Source: Cyrtodaria siliqua | Lineage: Eukaryota; Mollusca; Bivalvia; Adapedonta; Hiatellidae | DNA: 64,000 nt | Direction: 5' to 3' | Assembly: GCA_037043455.1 (NCBI GenBank) | Contig: JAWPHD010011251.1 | Location: 21,636 to 85,635, forward strand | Part shown: positions 40,921 to 52,100 of the stretch, piece by piece | How positions within the stretch are numbered: the first letter of the stretch is position 1 | Layout of the letters: each line of letters opens with the position of its first letter | The notes under the pieces: model-generated | What the model was told of the DNA's origin: nothing | Seen by the model: the letters and a program-made list of their open reading frames with translations, nothing else | Database searches by the model: none | Translations under genes and position numbers: made by a program

Positions 40921-41072
40921 GGATCTTAAACTCGTTCCCATTCCATATAAGATTTATGAAACTCGTTATGTATTATTTTTAATTTTAACTCGCCAAAAGG
41001 CTCGTTAAAATTAAAATAATTCATGACTCGTTTCATAAATCTTATATGAAATGGGAACTCGTTTAAGATCCT
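40921..41072. mobile_element. 152-bp hairpin MITE
   Basis: GGATCTTAAACTCGTTCCCA at the left and TGGGAACTCGTTTAAGATCC at the right are near-perfect terminal inverted repeats. Complementarity continues to the centre (GCC-AAAA-GGC at 40,992-41,001) with a few mismatches. ACTCGTT recurs within the arms. Small enough to be a MITE or to fold as an RNA hairpin if transcribed. Confidence 0.82.
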
Positions 41073-41074
41073 CT

Positions 41075-41799
41075 ATGTAGTGTACATGTTCCTCGTGTTT
41101 GCACGATGTTAGATGCCTGAGAGTAATACTTTTACGGTGTTTGTTGCAATGTCTCATTACGGTGTTTGTTGCATTGTCTCCTGGTTACACATTCAGTCGT
41201 CTTATTCAAACACTAAAAATGTTGTGTCATCAGTTTATCATACTGCGTCACGTGGTATCACGTAGTATAATGATTTATCTTATATCACCTTCTATAAATT
41301 ATAATTACTTCACATAAGCGAGCGATTGCTAACATACTCATCAGGAATGGTTAATTACTATTTAGTTTAAATGTGTATTTAAGTGTGATAAATAACAGTT
41401 GTATATAACAAATAATACACCAACATTAAGGGAATAATTTGTCTTCCTCAATATAAAAACCGTAATGGGCTGATTTTACGATCTTTATTATTTATTCTTC
41501 ACGTTGAAATAAACATTTAAACGTCCTTTTTGAAAACGGTACATATTATGATATAGTGTCTTCTTGAAATCCATCCGTCCGTAAACAAGTTCGTTTCCGT
41601 TGGTAGGTCAGAAAGTTTTACATTTACAAAATTGAAGCTTCATAAAAATACTCTCAGTGGACTAGCCTTATTTGTTTAGGGTCTGTAGGTCGAAGGTTAA
41701 TGTCACATTGACCAGACATTGATCTATTTCTAAAATAAACAATCCGGGTTTTAACTTATAAAATATTAGATCCTCAATCTTAAAACTTTATAATACCAT
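41075..41799. other. no gene seen
   Basis: Spacer; TTACGGTGTTTGTTGCAATG is partly duplicated (41,130 and 41,158). No coding signal. Confidence 0.4.
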
Positions 41800-42200
41800 T
41801 TTGTGTTTGTGATGTCACATATCTTGCCTCTTATTTATTATCGTAAGTGTTGTTTGTTTCATTGCGTGTCTTTGCTTGACTTTGATCCTTGAATGCTACG
41901 TTTCCTGTTCGACTGGCTTCGGCAGCTGATCTTTATATGGGTTTTGTATTTGTCTATAGTTAACCATTCTATACATACACCGGCTACGTCACAACTGACG
42001 ATAGGCAACGCAGCGAACCTGGCGGACACAATGATAGTTAACAGACTGGAATCTAGTAGCTGATGATAAACATGCATTCATAGAGAACTTGTCTACACAT
42101 CTTGACTGGTATAACACATATTTTGCAACTTTAAAAGGTTACCGTTTTACTTGCTGAAATGACGTTTTTCTAGATCAGTCTACTGAAGTGTAGCATGCGG
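41800..42200 (+). repeat. dispersed repeat shared with 15.55 and 31.0 kb
   Basis: The left third matches 31,003-31,100 and the right two thirds match 15,619-15,815, including the ending CTTGCTGAAATGACGTTTTT, then GATCAGTCTACTGAAG. It is the most complete copy in the window. Confidence 0.65.
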
Positions 42201-42479
42201 GAATATTTCCGGGATCTTTACGTCCGGGATTTTTACGGAGCATAATGAAAGTGTAATTGAAACTAAATGAAACCGCAAGTATTGGAAATCAAATTCGAAG
42301 TTTCCTGAAAGGTATTGTAATAATTGGGATAGAGTAAGTGCAAATCTGTATTTTCATGGAATAATACCCATAAATCTACGAATATATAACGAGAAAGTTT
42401 AGTGTTGAATCGGTTTTATTCATAATGCGGTATTCCCGTATTCCTGATCGTTGTCAGTGTTGTCGCCCCTTTTATACTT

Positions 42480-42740
42480 CGAAAACTTGGTTAAGGTTTG
42501 TACATTGTATGTAAGCTTGGTTTAATCTTGTATACATCTAAGCTTGTTATTATGTAAACTTGCATCTCACAAACTACTTTAGGTAATGGATTGAAACATC
42601 AAAAATGCATTCTGCATCATAAGACAACACCACATAGCCAGGTTCTATAACTATTGCTTTTATTTTAACAAAATAACTGCCTCTTTAATACTTAGAAAAA
42701 CTTGGTTAACGTTTTTAACGTTGGTTAAAGTTTGTATATA
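42480..42740. repeat. left copy of a segment flanking the mariner-like element
   Basis: GTAAGCTTGG..AATGGATTGAAAC..TTGCTTTTATTT.AACAAAAT is repeated right of the element at 43,926-44,040. AAAACTTGGTTAA.GTTTGTA also occurs twice within (42,480 and 42,708). Confidence 0.6.
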
Positions 42741-43925
42741 CGAGGGGTGATTCACGAGAATGTTGAAACAGTTTGAAAAAGGCTATAATTCTCCACCTGA
42801 ACATCAAAATGCACGGGTTTTACATTTATCTTGTGAATGAATGTGTACAGTACATATACATGTTACCATTTATGCGAACTCAATATGGTTAGACGTAAAC
42901 TTGATGGCTCTTTAGAGGGTATCATCGACTACATTTTGTGGCAGGAAACTTCTTCCAGAAAGATACAGCAATAACTTTGAAGCAGCGGACATGATGTTTC
43001 TATATCAACGATACATCATATCAAACATCGTATTGGCAAACAACCTGATCCGCGTACGATAAACCAGAAAACCCGGTCAGTTTCGCAGGAGACCAGCAAG
43101 GTCCACAAATGACGTCATACGTAAAGTTTCCAAGATGATAGGTAGGATTAATACACCATCCCAAAGGGATATGGCCAAAGAATATGGTGCCTCTCAGTCA
43201 ACAATTAATAGATTAATTAAATATATCCTTCAAGCTAAATAGCGTAACAAATGTCAAGTTCACAAACTAAATGCATCGCAAATTGACGAGCGACGTCAAC
43301 GTTCTTTGAAGCTATATTTACGTCTGAGCAATGACAAGTGTAAAGATTTCGTTACCACTGACGATGCCATGTTCTATTTATGTGGTAGTTATGGCCGGAA
43401 GCAGGTGAGTTACCTTAGAAAATGTCATGACGACACTTCAAAGCTGAAGTTTGTTAAGCGTGATGCTTTTGCGCCAGGTTTCATGGCATGGACCGGAGTA
43501 AGCTATCAAGACAACGCTTCAGATCATTAGCAAAGGCGTCAAAGTCAATGCTCAATATTATATTGGCAAGGTATTAAAACATTTCATTGACAAAGATTTG
43601 ACACGAATGTTTCCAGGCGATCAAAGACGAAACATGGTCCTGATGCCGCCCCTATGGATTTTGGCATCTGGGGTATTCTAAAACGGTGCCTTCAGAAAAG
43701 AAAAATATTTACTCTGGCTGGGCTTAAACGAGCATTAAACGACGAATGGAACAAACTGGAGCAATCCATCATCAATAAGACTTTAAAAAGCTGGCCAAAA
43801 AGATGTAGGCTTATCTACAACCTCCATGGTTCTCAAATTGAGCATTTATTACAGTAAAATAGATATAAAAGTAATTAAAATTCAGACCGATCAAAAGAGT
43901 TTCAAAATTCATGAAACACCTCGCG
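42741..43925 (+). mobile_element. mariner-like DNA transposon, dead copy
   Basis: Ends: CGAGGGGTGATTCACGAGAA (42,741 on) and, on the other strand, CGCGAGGTGTTTCATGAATT (from 43,925 inward) are imperfect terminal inverted repeats, each flanked by TA. The length of 1,185 bp suits the superfamily. Inside are transposase remains with several frameshifts. Confidence 0.85.
43080..43860 (+). pseudogene. transposase of the mariner-like element
   Basis: The helix-turn-helix part reads RKVSKMIGRINTPSQRDMAK, then EYGASQSTINRLIK (about 43,115-43,225). The first catalytic Asp region reads DFVTTDDAMFYLCG (43,333-43,390). The third Asp region reads HGPDAAPMDFGIWG (about 43,634-43,675), then ALNDEWNKLEQSIINKTLKS near the C terminus. 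The second catalytic Asp (usually QQDxAPxH) is not visible and seems deleted. Frameshifts make it inactive. Confidence 0.8.
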
Positions 43926-44050
43926 TAAGCTTGGAACTCGCAATCTACATAATGGATTGAAACTTCACGCGCGATTTATTCATTATAAGACCACAACAAA
44001 GAGCCACGTTACATAAATAATTGCTTTTATTTAGCAAAATTAAGGCCCAT
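43926..44050. repeat. right copy of the segment flanking the mariner-like element
   Basis: GTAAGCTTGG, AATGGATTGAAAC and ATTGCTTTTATTTAGCAAAAT repeat the left flank at about 42,510-42,670, at moderate divergence. The element therefore sits between two direct copies. Confidence 0.6.
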
Positions 44051-44580
44051 TTTTACTTAATATAAAAAAGCAGTTTCATCTTGTCCAGTCACTTTAAAAA
44101 AATATTTTTTAATTTGTATCGAGTTTCATTTGAAGGATTGTATCAATCCTGGCCAAGGTTTCAAAATAAACAATACTGGCGCATTCATTGTGTAGTTATA
44201 GCTTTTGATAAAAAAACAGACTTATTTCAACTTGATAACTTTCATAATTTCAATAATGTTCAAAGTACAGAAATAACAAATGTTTGCATTCCTATCAGTT
44301 CCCAGGCCAACAGTCATGTTTATTTATTTATCGGCAGCTTTTTGTAAAACCTTGCTTGTATCTACTTGTATTGGCATTACAGTGTTGCTGGTGCCGTGTG
44401 GTGACCGTAAAAGGTCTCCCCGTACATCAAAGCAATATTCTTATCAATTCATTCCATAGAGATTGTAACACAGTCATAGATCTAGTTTATCCTTAAACAC
44501 GCGTGTTTCTTATATCATGTTGCAATTTTGTGCTCATCGACATTTAGGCTCATTTTAATAGGGTTTTCTTTAAAAACAAT
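44051..44580. other. no convincing gene
   Basis: An 88-codon frame at 44,081-44,347 resembles nothing known. It precedes the reverse transcriptase remains and may be worn element sequence. Confidence 0.4.
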
Positions 44581-45390
44581 TGTGATCTAGAATTAGACAC
44601 CTTTGTCGCAGATTATGTTTTTTTATTGCTATGAAAAATATTTCATGTTGAGCCTTTCACCAGCTGTCATTGAAGCCTTTAAGAACACCTCCAGGTATGT
44701 GGATGATATATTAAACATTGAAAATCCGTTCTTTTCTACTGTCATTGTAAATATTATATACTCTAAAGAACTTCAACTTAACTAAGTTAATATTTCTGAT
44801 ACCGTCGATTCTCTTCTAGATTTGCATCTCTCAACTGAACATGGAACAGTAATAAGTAAAATATATTACAAGAGATATGATTTTAATTTAGATATCGTTA
44901 ATTATCCCCACTACGAGGATGTTCACAGAGCAACATCTTATTGGGTATATGTGTTTCGACTTCTAATTCGTTTTTGACGAGAGCTTGTAGTCGAGTTAAG
45001 AACTTTTACAGTCATAACCTTTGTATAACTACAACGCTACTCCACCAGAGCTACCGTTACCATACACTTACCATACACTTCCAAAGGTCTTTGTAAAGTT
45101 TTATTATTGTAACCCTGATTTACTTTAACATATAAAAGTTATTTAAAACAACTTCTGCGACAAACATTACCACAACCTGACTTATAGGGAGATGTGATTT
45201 ACAAACTTCTTAAGATCCTTGATCACGTTCATACACATTTTATATAACTTGTTAAACATATCAAAATAGGTTACGACCCTATCATTTTGCAACACACTGC
45301 ATGTTTGGTTGACCCATTTACAGTTCGCCGCATTGCTTTCCTTTTTGACTGTGCGATGAACGGATACATTACGGACACCTTTATGGTTTG
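44581..45390 (+). pseudogene. reverse transcriptase C-terminal part (YVDD type, Penelope-like?)
   Basis: Translated pieces in order: FVADYVFLLLYEKYFM (44,600 on), AFKNTSRYVDDILNIENPFF with the catalytic YVDD (44,670-44,730), DSLLDLHLSTEHGTVISKIY (about 44,806-44,865), then YKRYDFNLDIVNYPHYEDV and SYWVYVFRLLIRF (to about 44,975), and IGYDPIILQHTACLV (about 45,265-45,315). The wording matches a widespread animal RT family with RY(I/L/V)DD and DIVNFP motifs. I place it near Penelope-like elements with reservation. Stops and frameshifts are present throughout. Confidence 0.65.
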
Positions 45391-45440
45391 TTTTCGTGTT
45401 GCTCTGCTTCCTGTCATGTCACTGAGTACTTGCTTTATGG

Positions 45441-45760
45441 TTTTAGCTCCTCCAGCAGGGCTACCATAAACTTCGATTAAACATCTGCAAAATTTCATTA
45501 TCGTAACCCTGATCTACTGAAAAAATATATAGGTAATTTAAGAACTCTTCTGCGACAAGGACCATCACAACCTGACTTCTATGATGGTGTGAGTTCGTAA
45601 GATCCTTTATCATAATCGCTTTCATACAATCTTTATTAAACTTGTTCAAAAGTTATGACCCTATCATTTTGCAACGCACTGCATGTTTAGCGGTTGATCC
45701 ATTTACAATTCGTCACTATGCTTCCTCTTTGATTGTGCGATGACCGGAAATAGTGGACCC
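45441..45760 (+). repeat. second copy of the RT C-terminal segment
   Basis: Repeats 45,045-45,370 at an offset of about 384-395 bp: CAGGGCTACCATAAACTT, then TCGTAACCCTGAT, TTCTGCGACAA..ACCATCACAACCTGACTT, GACCCTATCATTTTGCAACG and CACTGCATGTTTA. A direct tandem duplication of the retroelement end, diverged since. Confidence 0.75.
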
Positions 45761-46182
45761 AATGATAACGTCTACCTAAATCCTCAAAGGACGGTAAAAT
45801 TTGCTGAAATCTACAAACAGTTTGCCCTTCAATTTTGATTCTTTATGCAAAAATTACCACTGGTTAGACGACGAGCCCTATTTATTTTGAGTTCACTAGG
45901 TGGCAAGCCAAAAAGGATCACTGATACCAACAGCTGCTATTGTTTTTGGGTATCTGTAATTCGAGGTCACTGTGACCAATGTTGCGGCCTGCGTAATTGT
46001 TAACTAGTTTAGCTACACTACCACGTTTAGGCGGTGTGTCCGTCTTCCGTCATGTTGTCTATTCATGGTCTATCTTCTAAACAAAGACTTAGAGAAACAG
46101 TCTGAGATAGAATCTTGAAATGCTTTTCAAAAAACGGGCGGGTAATTGCGGGTTTTTTTTTTAAGATTATGTTAAATGTGAT
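45761..46182. other. no gene seen
   Basis: Spacer between the RT remains and the 33-bp satellite. Confidence 0.45.
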
Positions 46183-49100
46183 TTAAATGGCATTCAGGTG
46201 GAATACACTTTGATTAAAAGAATCGTTCAGACTTTGTAAACTGTGATTATACGGGGCGTTCAAGTTGTGTAAGCTGTGATTAAAAGATGTATTCAGGTTG
46301 TATAAACTGTAATTAAAAGAGGTATTCAAGTTGTATAAACTGTAATTAAAAGATGTATTCAGGTTGTATAAACTGTAATTAAAAGATGTATTTACGTTGT
46401 ATAAACTGTAATTACAAGATGTATTCACGTTGTATAAACTGTAATTAAAAGATGTATTCACGTTGTATAAACTGTAATTAAAAGATGCCTTCAGGTTGTG
46501 TAAACTGTAATTACAAGATGTATTCACGTTGTATAAACTGTAATTAAAAGATTTATTCAGGTTATATAAACTGTAATTAAAATATGTATTCAGGTTGTAT
46601 AAACTAGTTTAGGTGTATTCCGCTTGCATAAACTGTAATTATAAGATGTACTCAGGTTGTATAAACTGTAATTAAAAGATTTATTCAAGTTGTATAAACT
46701 GTAATTAAAAGATGTATTAAGGTTGTATACACTGTGATTCAAAGATGTAATTCAGGTTGTATTAACTAGTTTAGGTGTATTCCGGTTGTATAAACTGTAA
46801 TTAAAAGATGTATTCAGGTTGTATAAACTGTAATTAAAAGATGTATTCAGGTTGTATAAACTGTAATTAAAAGATGTAATTCAGGTTGTATGAACCAGTT
46901 TAGGTGTATTCCGGTTGTATAAACTGTAATTAAAAGATGTATTCAGGTTGTATAAACTGTAATTAAAGGATGTATTCAGGTCGTATAAACTGTAATTAAA
47001 AGATGTATTCAGGTTGTATAAACTGTAATTAAAGGATGTATTCAGGTTGTATAAACTGTAATTAAAAGATGTATTCAAGTTGTATAAACTGTAATTAAAA
47101 GATGTATTCAGGTTGTATAAACTGTAATTAAAAGATTTATTCAAGTTGTATAAACTGTAATTAAAAGATGTATTCAGGTTGTATAAACTGTAATTCAAAG
47201 ATGTATTCAGGTTGTATAAACTGTAATTAAAAGATGTATTCAGGTTGTATAAACTGTAATTAAAAGATGTATTAAGGTTGTATACTCTGTGATTCAAAGA
47301 TGTAATTCAGGTTGTATTAACTAGTTTAGGTGTATTCCGGTTCTATAAACTGTAATTAAAAGATGTACTCAGGTTGTATAAACTGTAATAAAAGATGTAT
47401 TCAAGTTGTATAAACTGTAATTAAAGGATGTATTCAGGTTGTATAAACTGTAATTAAAAGATGTACTCAGGTTGTATAAACTGTAATTAAAAGATGTATT
47501 CAGGTTGTATAAACTGTAATTAAAAGATGCATTCACGTTGTATAAACTGTAATTAAAAGATGTATTCACGTTGTATAAACTGTAATTAAAAGATGTACTC
47601 AGGTTGTATCAACTGTAATTAAAAGATGTATTCAGGTTGTATAAACTGTAATTAAAAGATGTATTCACGTTGTTTAAACTGTAATTAAAAGATGCTTTCA
47701 GGTTGTATAAACTGTAAATACAAGATGTATTCACGTTGTATAAACTGTAATTAAAAGATGTATTCAAGTTGTATAAACTGTAATTAAAAGATGTATTCAC
47801 GTTGTATAAACTGTAATTAAAATATGTATTCACGTTGTATAAACTGTAACTAACAGATGTATTCACGTTGTATAAACTGTAACTAAAAGATGTATTCAGG
47901 TTGTATAAACTGTAATTAAAAGATGTATTCACGTTGTTTAAACTGAAATTAAAAGATGTATTCAGGTTGTATAAACTGTAATTAAAAGATGTATTCAGGT
48001 TGTATAAACTGTAATTCAAAGATGTAATTCAGGTTGTATAAACTAGTTTAGGTGTATTCCGGTTGTATAAACTGTAATTAAAAGATGTACTCAGGTTGTA
48101 TAAACTGTAATTAAAAGATGTATTCACGTTGTATAAACTGTAATTCAAAGATGTAATTCAGGTTGTATAAACTAGTTTAGGTGTATTCCGGTTGTATAAA
48201 CTTTAATTATAAGATGTATTCACGTTGTATAAACTGTGATTAAAAGATGTATTCAGGTTGTATAAACTGTAATTAAAAGATGTATTCAGGTTGTATTAAC
48301 TGTAATTAAAAGATGTATTCAGGTTGTATAAACTGTAATTAAAAGATGTATTCACGTTGTATAAACTGTGATTAAAAGATGTATTCAGGTTCTATAAACT
48401 GTAATTAAAAGATGTATTCAGGTTGTATAAACTGTAATTAAAAGATTTATTCAGGTTGTATAAACTGTAATTAAAAGATGTATTCACGTTGTATAAAGTG
48501 TGATTAAAAGATGTATTCAGGTTGTATAAACTGTAATTTAAAGATGTATTCAGGTTGTATAAACTGTAATTAAAAGATGTATTCAAGTTATATAAACTGT
48601 AATTAAAAGATGTATTCAGGTTGTACAAACTAGTTTAGGTGTATTCCGGTTGTATAAACTGTAATTAAAAGATGTACTCATGTTGTATAAACTGTAATTA
48701 AAAGATGTATTAAGGTTGTATACACTGTGATTCAAAGATGTAATTCAGGTTGTATTAACTAGTTTAGGTGTATTCCGGTTCTATAAACTGTAATTTAAAG
48801 ATGTACTCAGGTTGTATAAACTGTAATAAAAGATGTATTCAAGTTGTATAAACTGTAATTAAAGGATGTATTCAGGTTGTATAAACTGTAATTAAAAGAT
48901 GTACTCAGGTTGTATAAACTGTAATTAAAAGATGTATTCAGGTTGTATAAACTGTAATTAAAAGATGCATTCACGTTGTATAAACTGTAATAAAAAGATG
49001 TATTCACGTTGTATAAACTGTAATTAAAAGATGTACTCAGGTTGTATCAACTGTAATTAAAAGATGTATTCAGGTTGTATAAACTGTAATTAAAAGATGT

Positions 49101-52100
49101 ATTCACGTTGTTTAAACTGTAATTAAAAGATGCTTTCAGGTTGTATAAACTGTAAATACAAGATGTATTCACGTTGTATAAACTGTAATTAAAAGATGTA
49201 TTCAAGTTGTATAAACTGTAATTAAAAGATGTATTCACGTTGTATAAACTGTAATTAAAATATGTATTCACGTTGTATAAACTGTAACTAACAGATGTAT
49301 TCACGTTGTATAAACTGTAACTAAAAGATGTATTCAGGTTGTATAAACTGTAATTAAAAGATGTATTCACGTTGTTTAAACTGAAATTAAAAGATGTATT
49401 CAGGTTGTATAAACTGTAATTAAAAGATGTATTCAGGTTGTATAAACTGTAATTCAAAGATGTAATTCAGGTTGTATAAACTAGTTTAGGTGTATTCCGG
49501 TTGTATAAACTGTAATTAAAAGATGTACTCAGGTTGTATAAACTGTAATTAAAAGATGTATTCACGTTGTATAAACTGTAATTCAAAGATGTAATTCAAG
49601 TTGTATAAACTAGTTTAGGTGTATTCCGGTTGTATAAACTTTAATTATAAGATGTATTCACGTTGTATAAACTGTGATTAAAAGATGTATTCAGGTTGTA
49701 TAAACTGTAATTAAAAGATGTATTCAGGTTGTATTAACTGTAATTAAAAGATGTATTCAGGTTGTTTAAACTGTAATTAAAAGATGTATTCACGTTGTAT
49801 AAACTGTGATTAAAAGATGTATTCAGGTTCTATAAACTGTAATTAAAAGATGTATTCAGGTTGTATAAACTGTAATTAAAAGATGTATTCAGGTTGTATA
49901 AACTGTAATTGAAAGATGTATTCACGTTGTATAAAGTGTGATAAAAAGATGTATTCAGGTTGTATAAACTGTAATTAAAAGATGTATTCAGGTTGTATAA
50001 ACTGTAATTAAAAGATGTATTCAAGTTATATAAACTGTAATTAAAAGATGTATTCAGGTTGTACAAACTAGTTTAGGTGTATTCCGGTTGTATAAACTGT
50101 AATTAAAAGATGTACTCATGTTGTATAAAATGTAATTAAAAGATGTATTCAAGTTTTATAAACTGTAATTAAAAGATGTATTCAGGTTGTATCAACTAGT
50201 TTAGGTGTATTCCGGTTGTATAAACTGTAATTAAAAGATGTATTCAGGTTGTATAAACTGTAATTAAAAGATGTATTCAGGTTGTATAAACTGTAATTAA
50301 AAGATGTATTCAGGTTGTATACACTGTGATTCAAAGATGTAATTCTGGTTGTATAAACTAGTTTAGGTGTATTCCGGTTGTATAAACTGTAATTAAAAGA
50401 TGTACTCATGTTGTATAAACTGTAATTAAAAGATGTATTCAGGTTGTATAAACTGTAATTAAAAGATTTATTCAAGTTGTATAAACTGTAATTAAAAGAT
50501 GTATTCACGTTGTATAAACTGTAATTACAAGATATATTCAGGTTGTATAAACTGTAATTCAAAGATGTATTCAGGTTGTATAAACTGTAATTAAAAGATG
50601 TATTCAGGTTGTATAAACTGTAATTAAAAGATGTATTCAGGTTGTATACACTGTGATTCAAAGATGTAATTCAGGTTGTATAAACTAGTTTAGGTGTATT
50701 CCGGTTGTATAAACTGTAATTAAAAGATGTACTCATGTTGTATAAACTGTAATTCAAAGATGTATTCAGGTTGTATAAACTGTAATTAAAAGATGTATTC
50801 AGGTTGAATAAACTGTAATTAAAAGATGTATTCAGGTTGTATACACTGTGATTCAAAGATGTAATTCAGGTTGTATAAACTAGTTTAGGTATATTCCGGT
50901 TGTATAAACTGTAATTAAAGGATGTATTCAGGTTGTATAAACTGTAATTTAAAGATATACTCAGGTTGTATAAACTGTAATTAAAAGATGTATTCAGGTT
51001 GTATAAACTGTAATTAAAAGATGCATTCACGTTGTATAAACTGTAATTAAAAGATGTATTCAGGTTGTCTAAACTGTAATTAAAAGATGTATTCAGGTTG
51101 TATACACTGTGATTCAAAGATGTAATTCAGATTGTATAAACTAGTTTAGGTGTATTCCGGTTGTATAAACTGTAATTAAAGGATGTATTCAGGTTGTATA
51201 AACTGTAATTACAGGATGTACTCAGGTTGTATAAACTGTAATTAAAAGATGTATTCAGGTTGTATAAACTGTAATTAAAAGATGCATTCACGTTGTATAA
51301 ACTGTAATTAAAAGATGTATTCAGGTTGTATAAACTGTAATTAAAAGATGTATTCAGGTTGTATAAACTGTAATTAAAAGATGTATTCAGGTTGTATACA
51401 CTGTGATTCAAAAATGTAATTCATGTTGTATAAACTAGTTTAGGTGTATTCCAGTTGTATAAATTGTAATTAAAGGATGTATTCAGGTTGTATAAACTGT
51501 AATTAAAAGATGTACTCAGGTTGTATAAACTGTAATTAAAAGATGTATTCACGTTGTTCAAACTGTAATTAAAAGATGCTTTCAGGTTGTATAAACTGTA
51601 AATACAAGATGTATTCACGTTGTATAAACTGTAATTAAAAGATGTATTCAAGTTGTATAAACTATAATTAAAAGATGTATTCACGTTGTATAAACTGTAA
51701 TTAAAAGATGTATTCACGTTGTATAAACTGTAACTAAAAGATGTATTCACGTTGTATAAACTGTAACTAAAAGATGTATTCAGGTTGTATAAACTGTAAT
51801 TAAAAGATGTATTCATGTTGTTTAAACTGAAATTAAAAGATGTATTCAGGTTGTATAAACTGTAATTAAAAGATGTATTCAGGTTGTATAAACTGTAATT
51901 AAAAGATGCATTCACGTTGTATAAACTGTAATTAAAAGATGTATTCACGTTGTATAAACTGTAATTAAAAGATGTACTCAGGTTGTATCAACTGTAATTA
52001 AAAGATGTATTCAAGTTGTATAAACTGTAATTAAAATATGTATTCACGTTGTATAAACTGTAACTAACAGATGTATTCACGTTGTATAAACTGTAACTAA

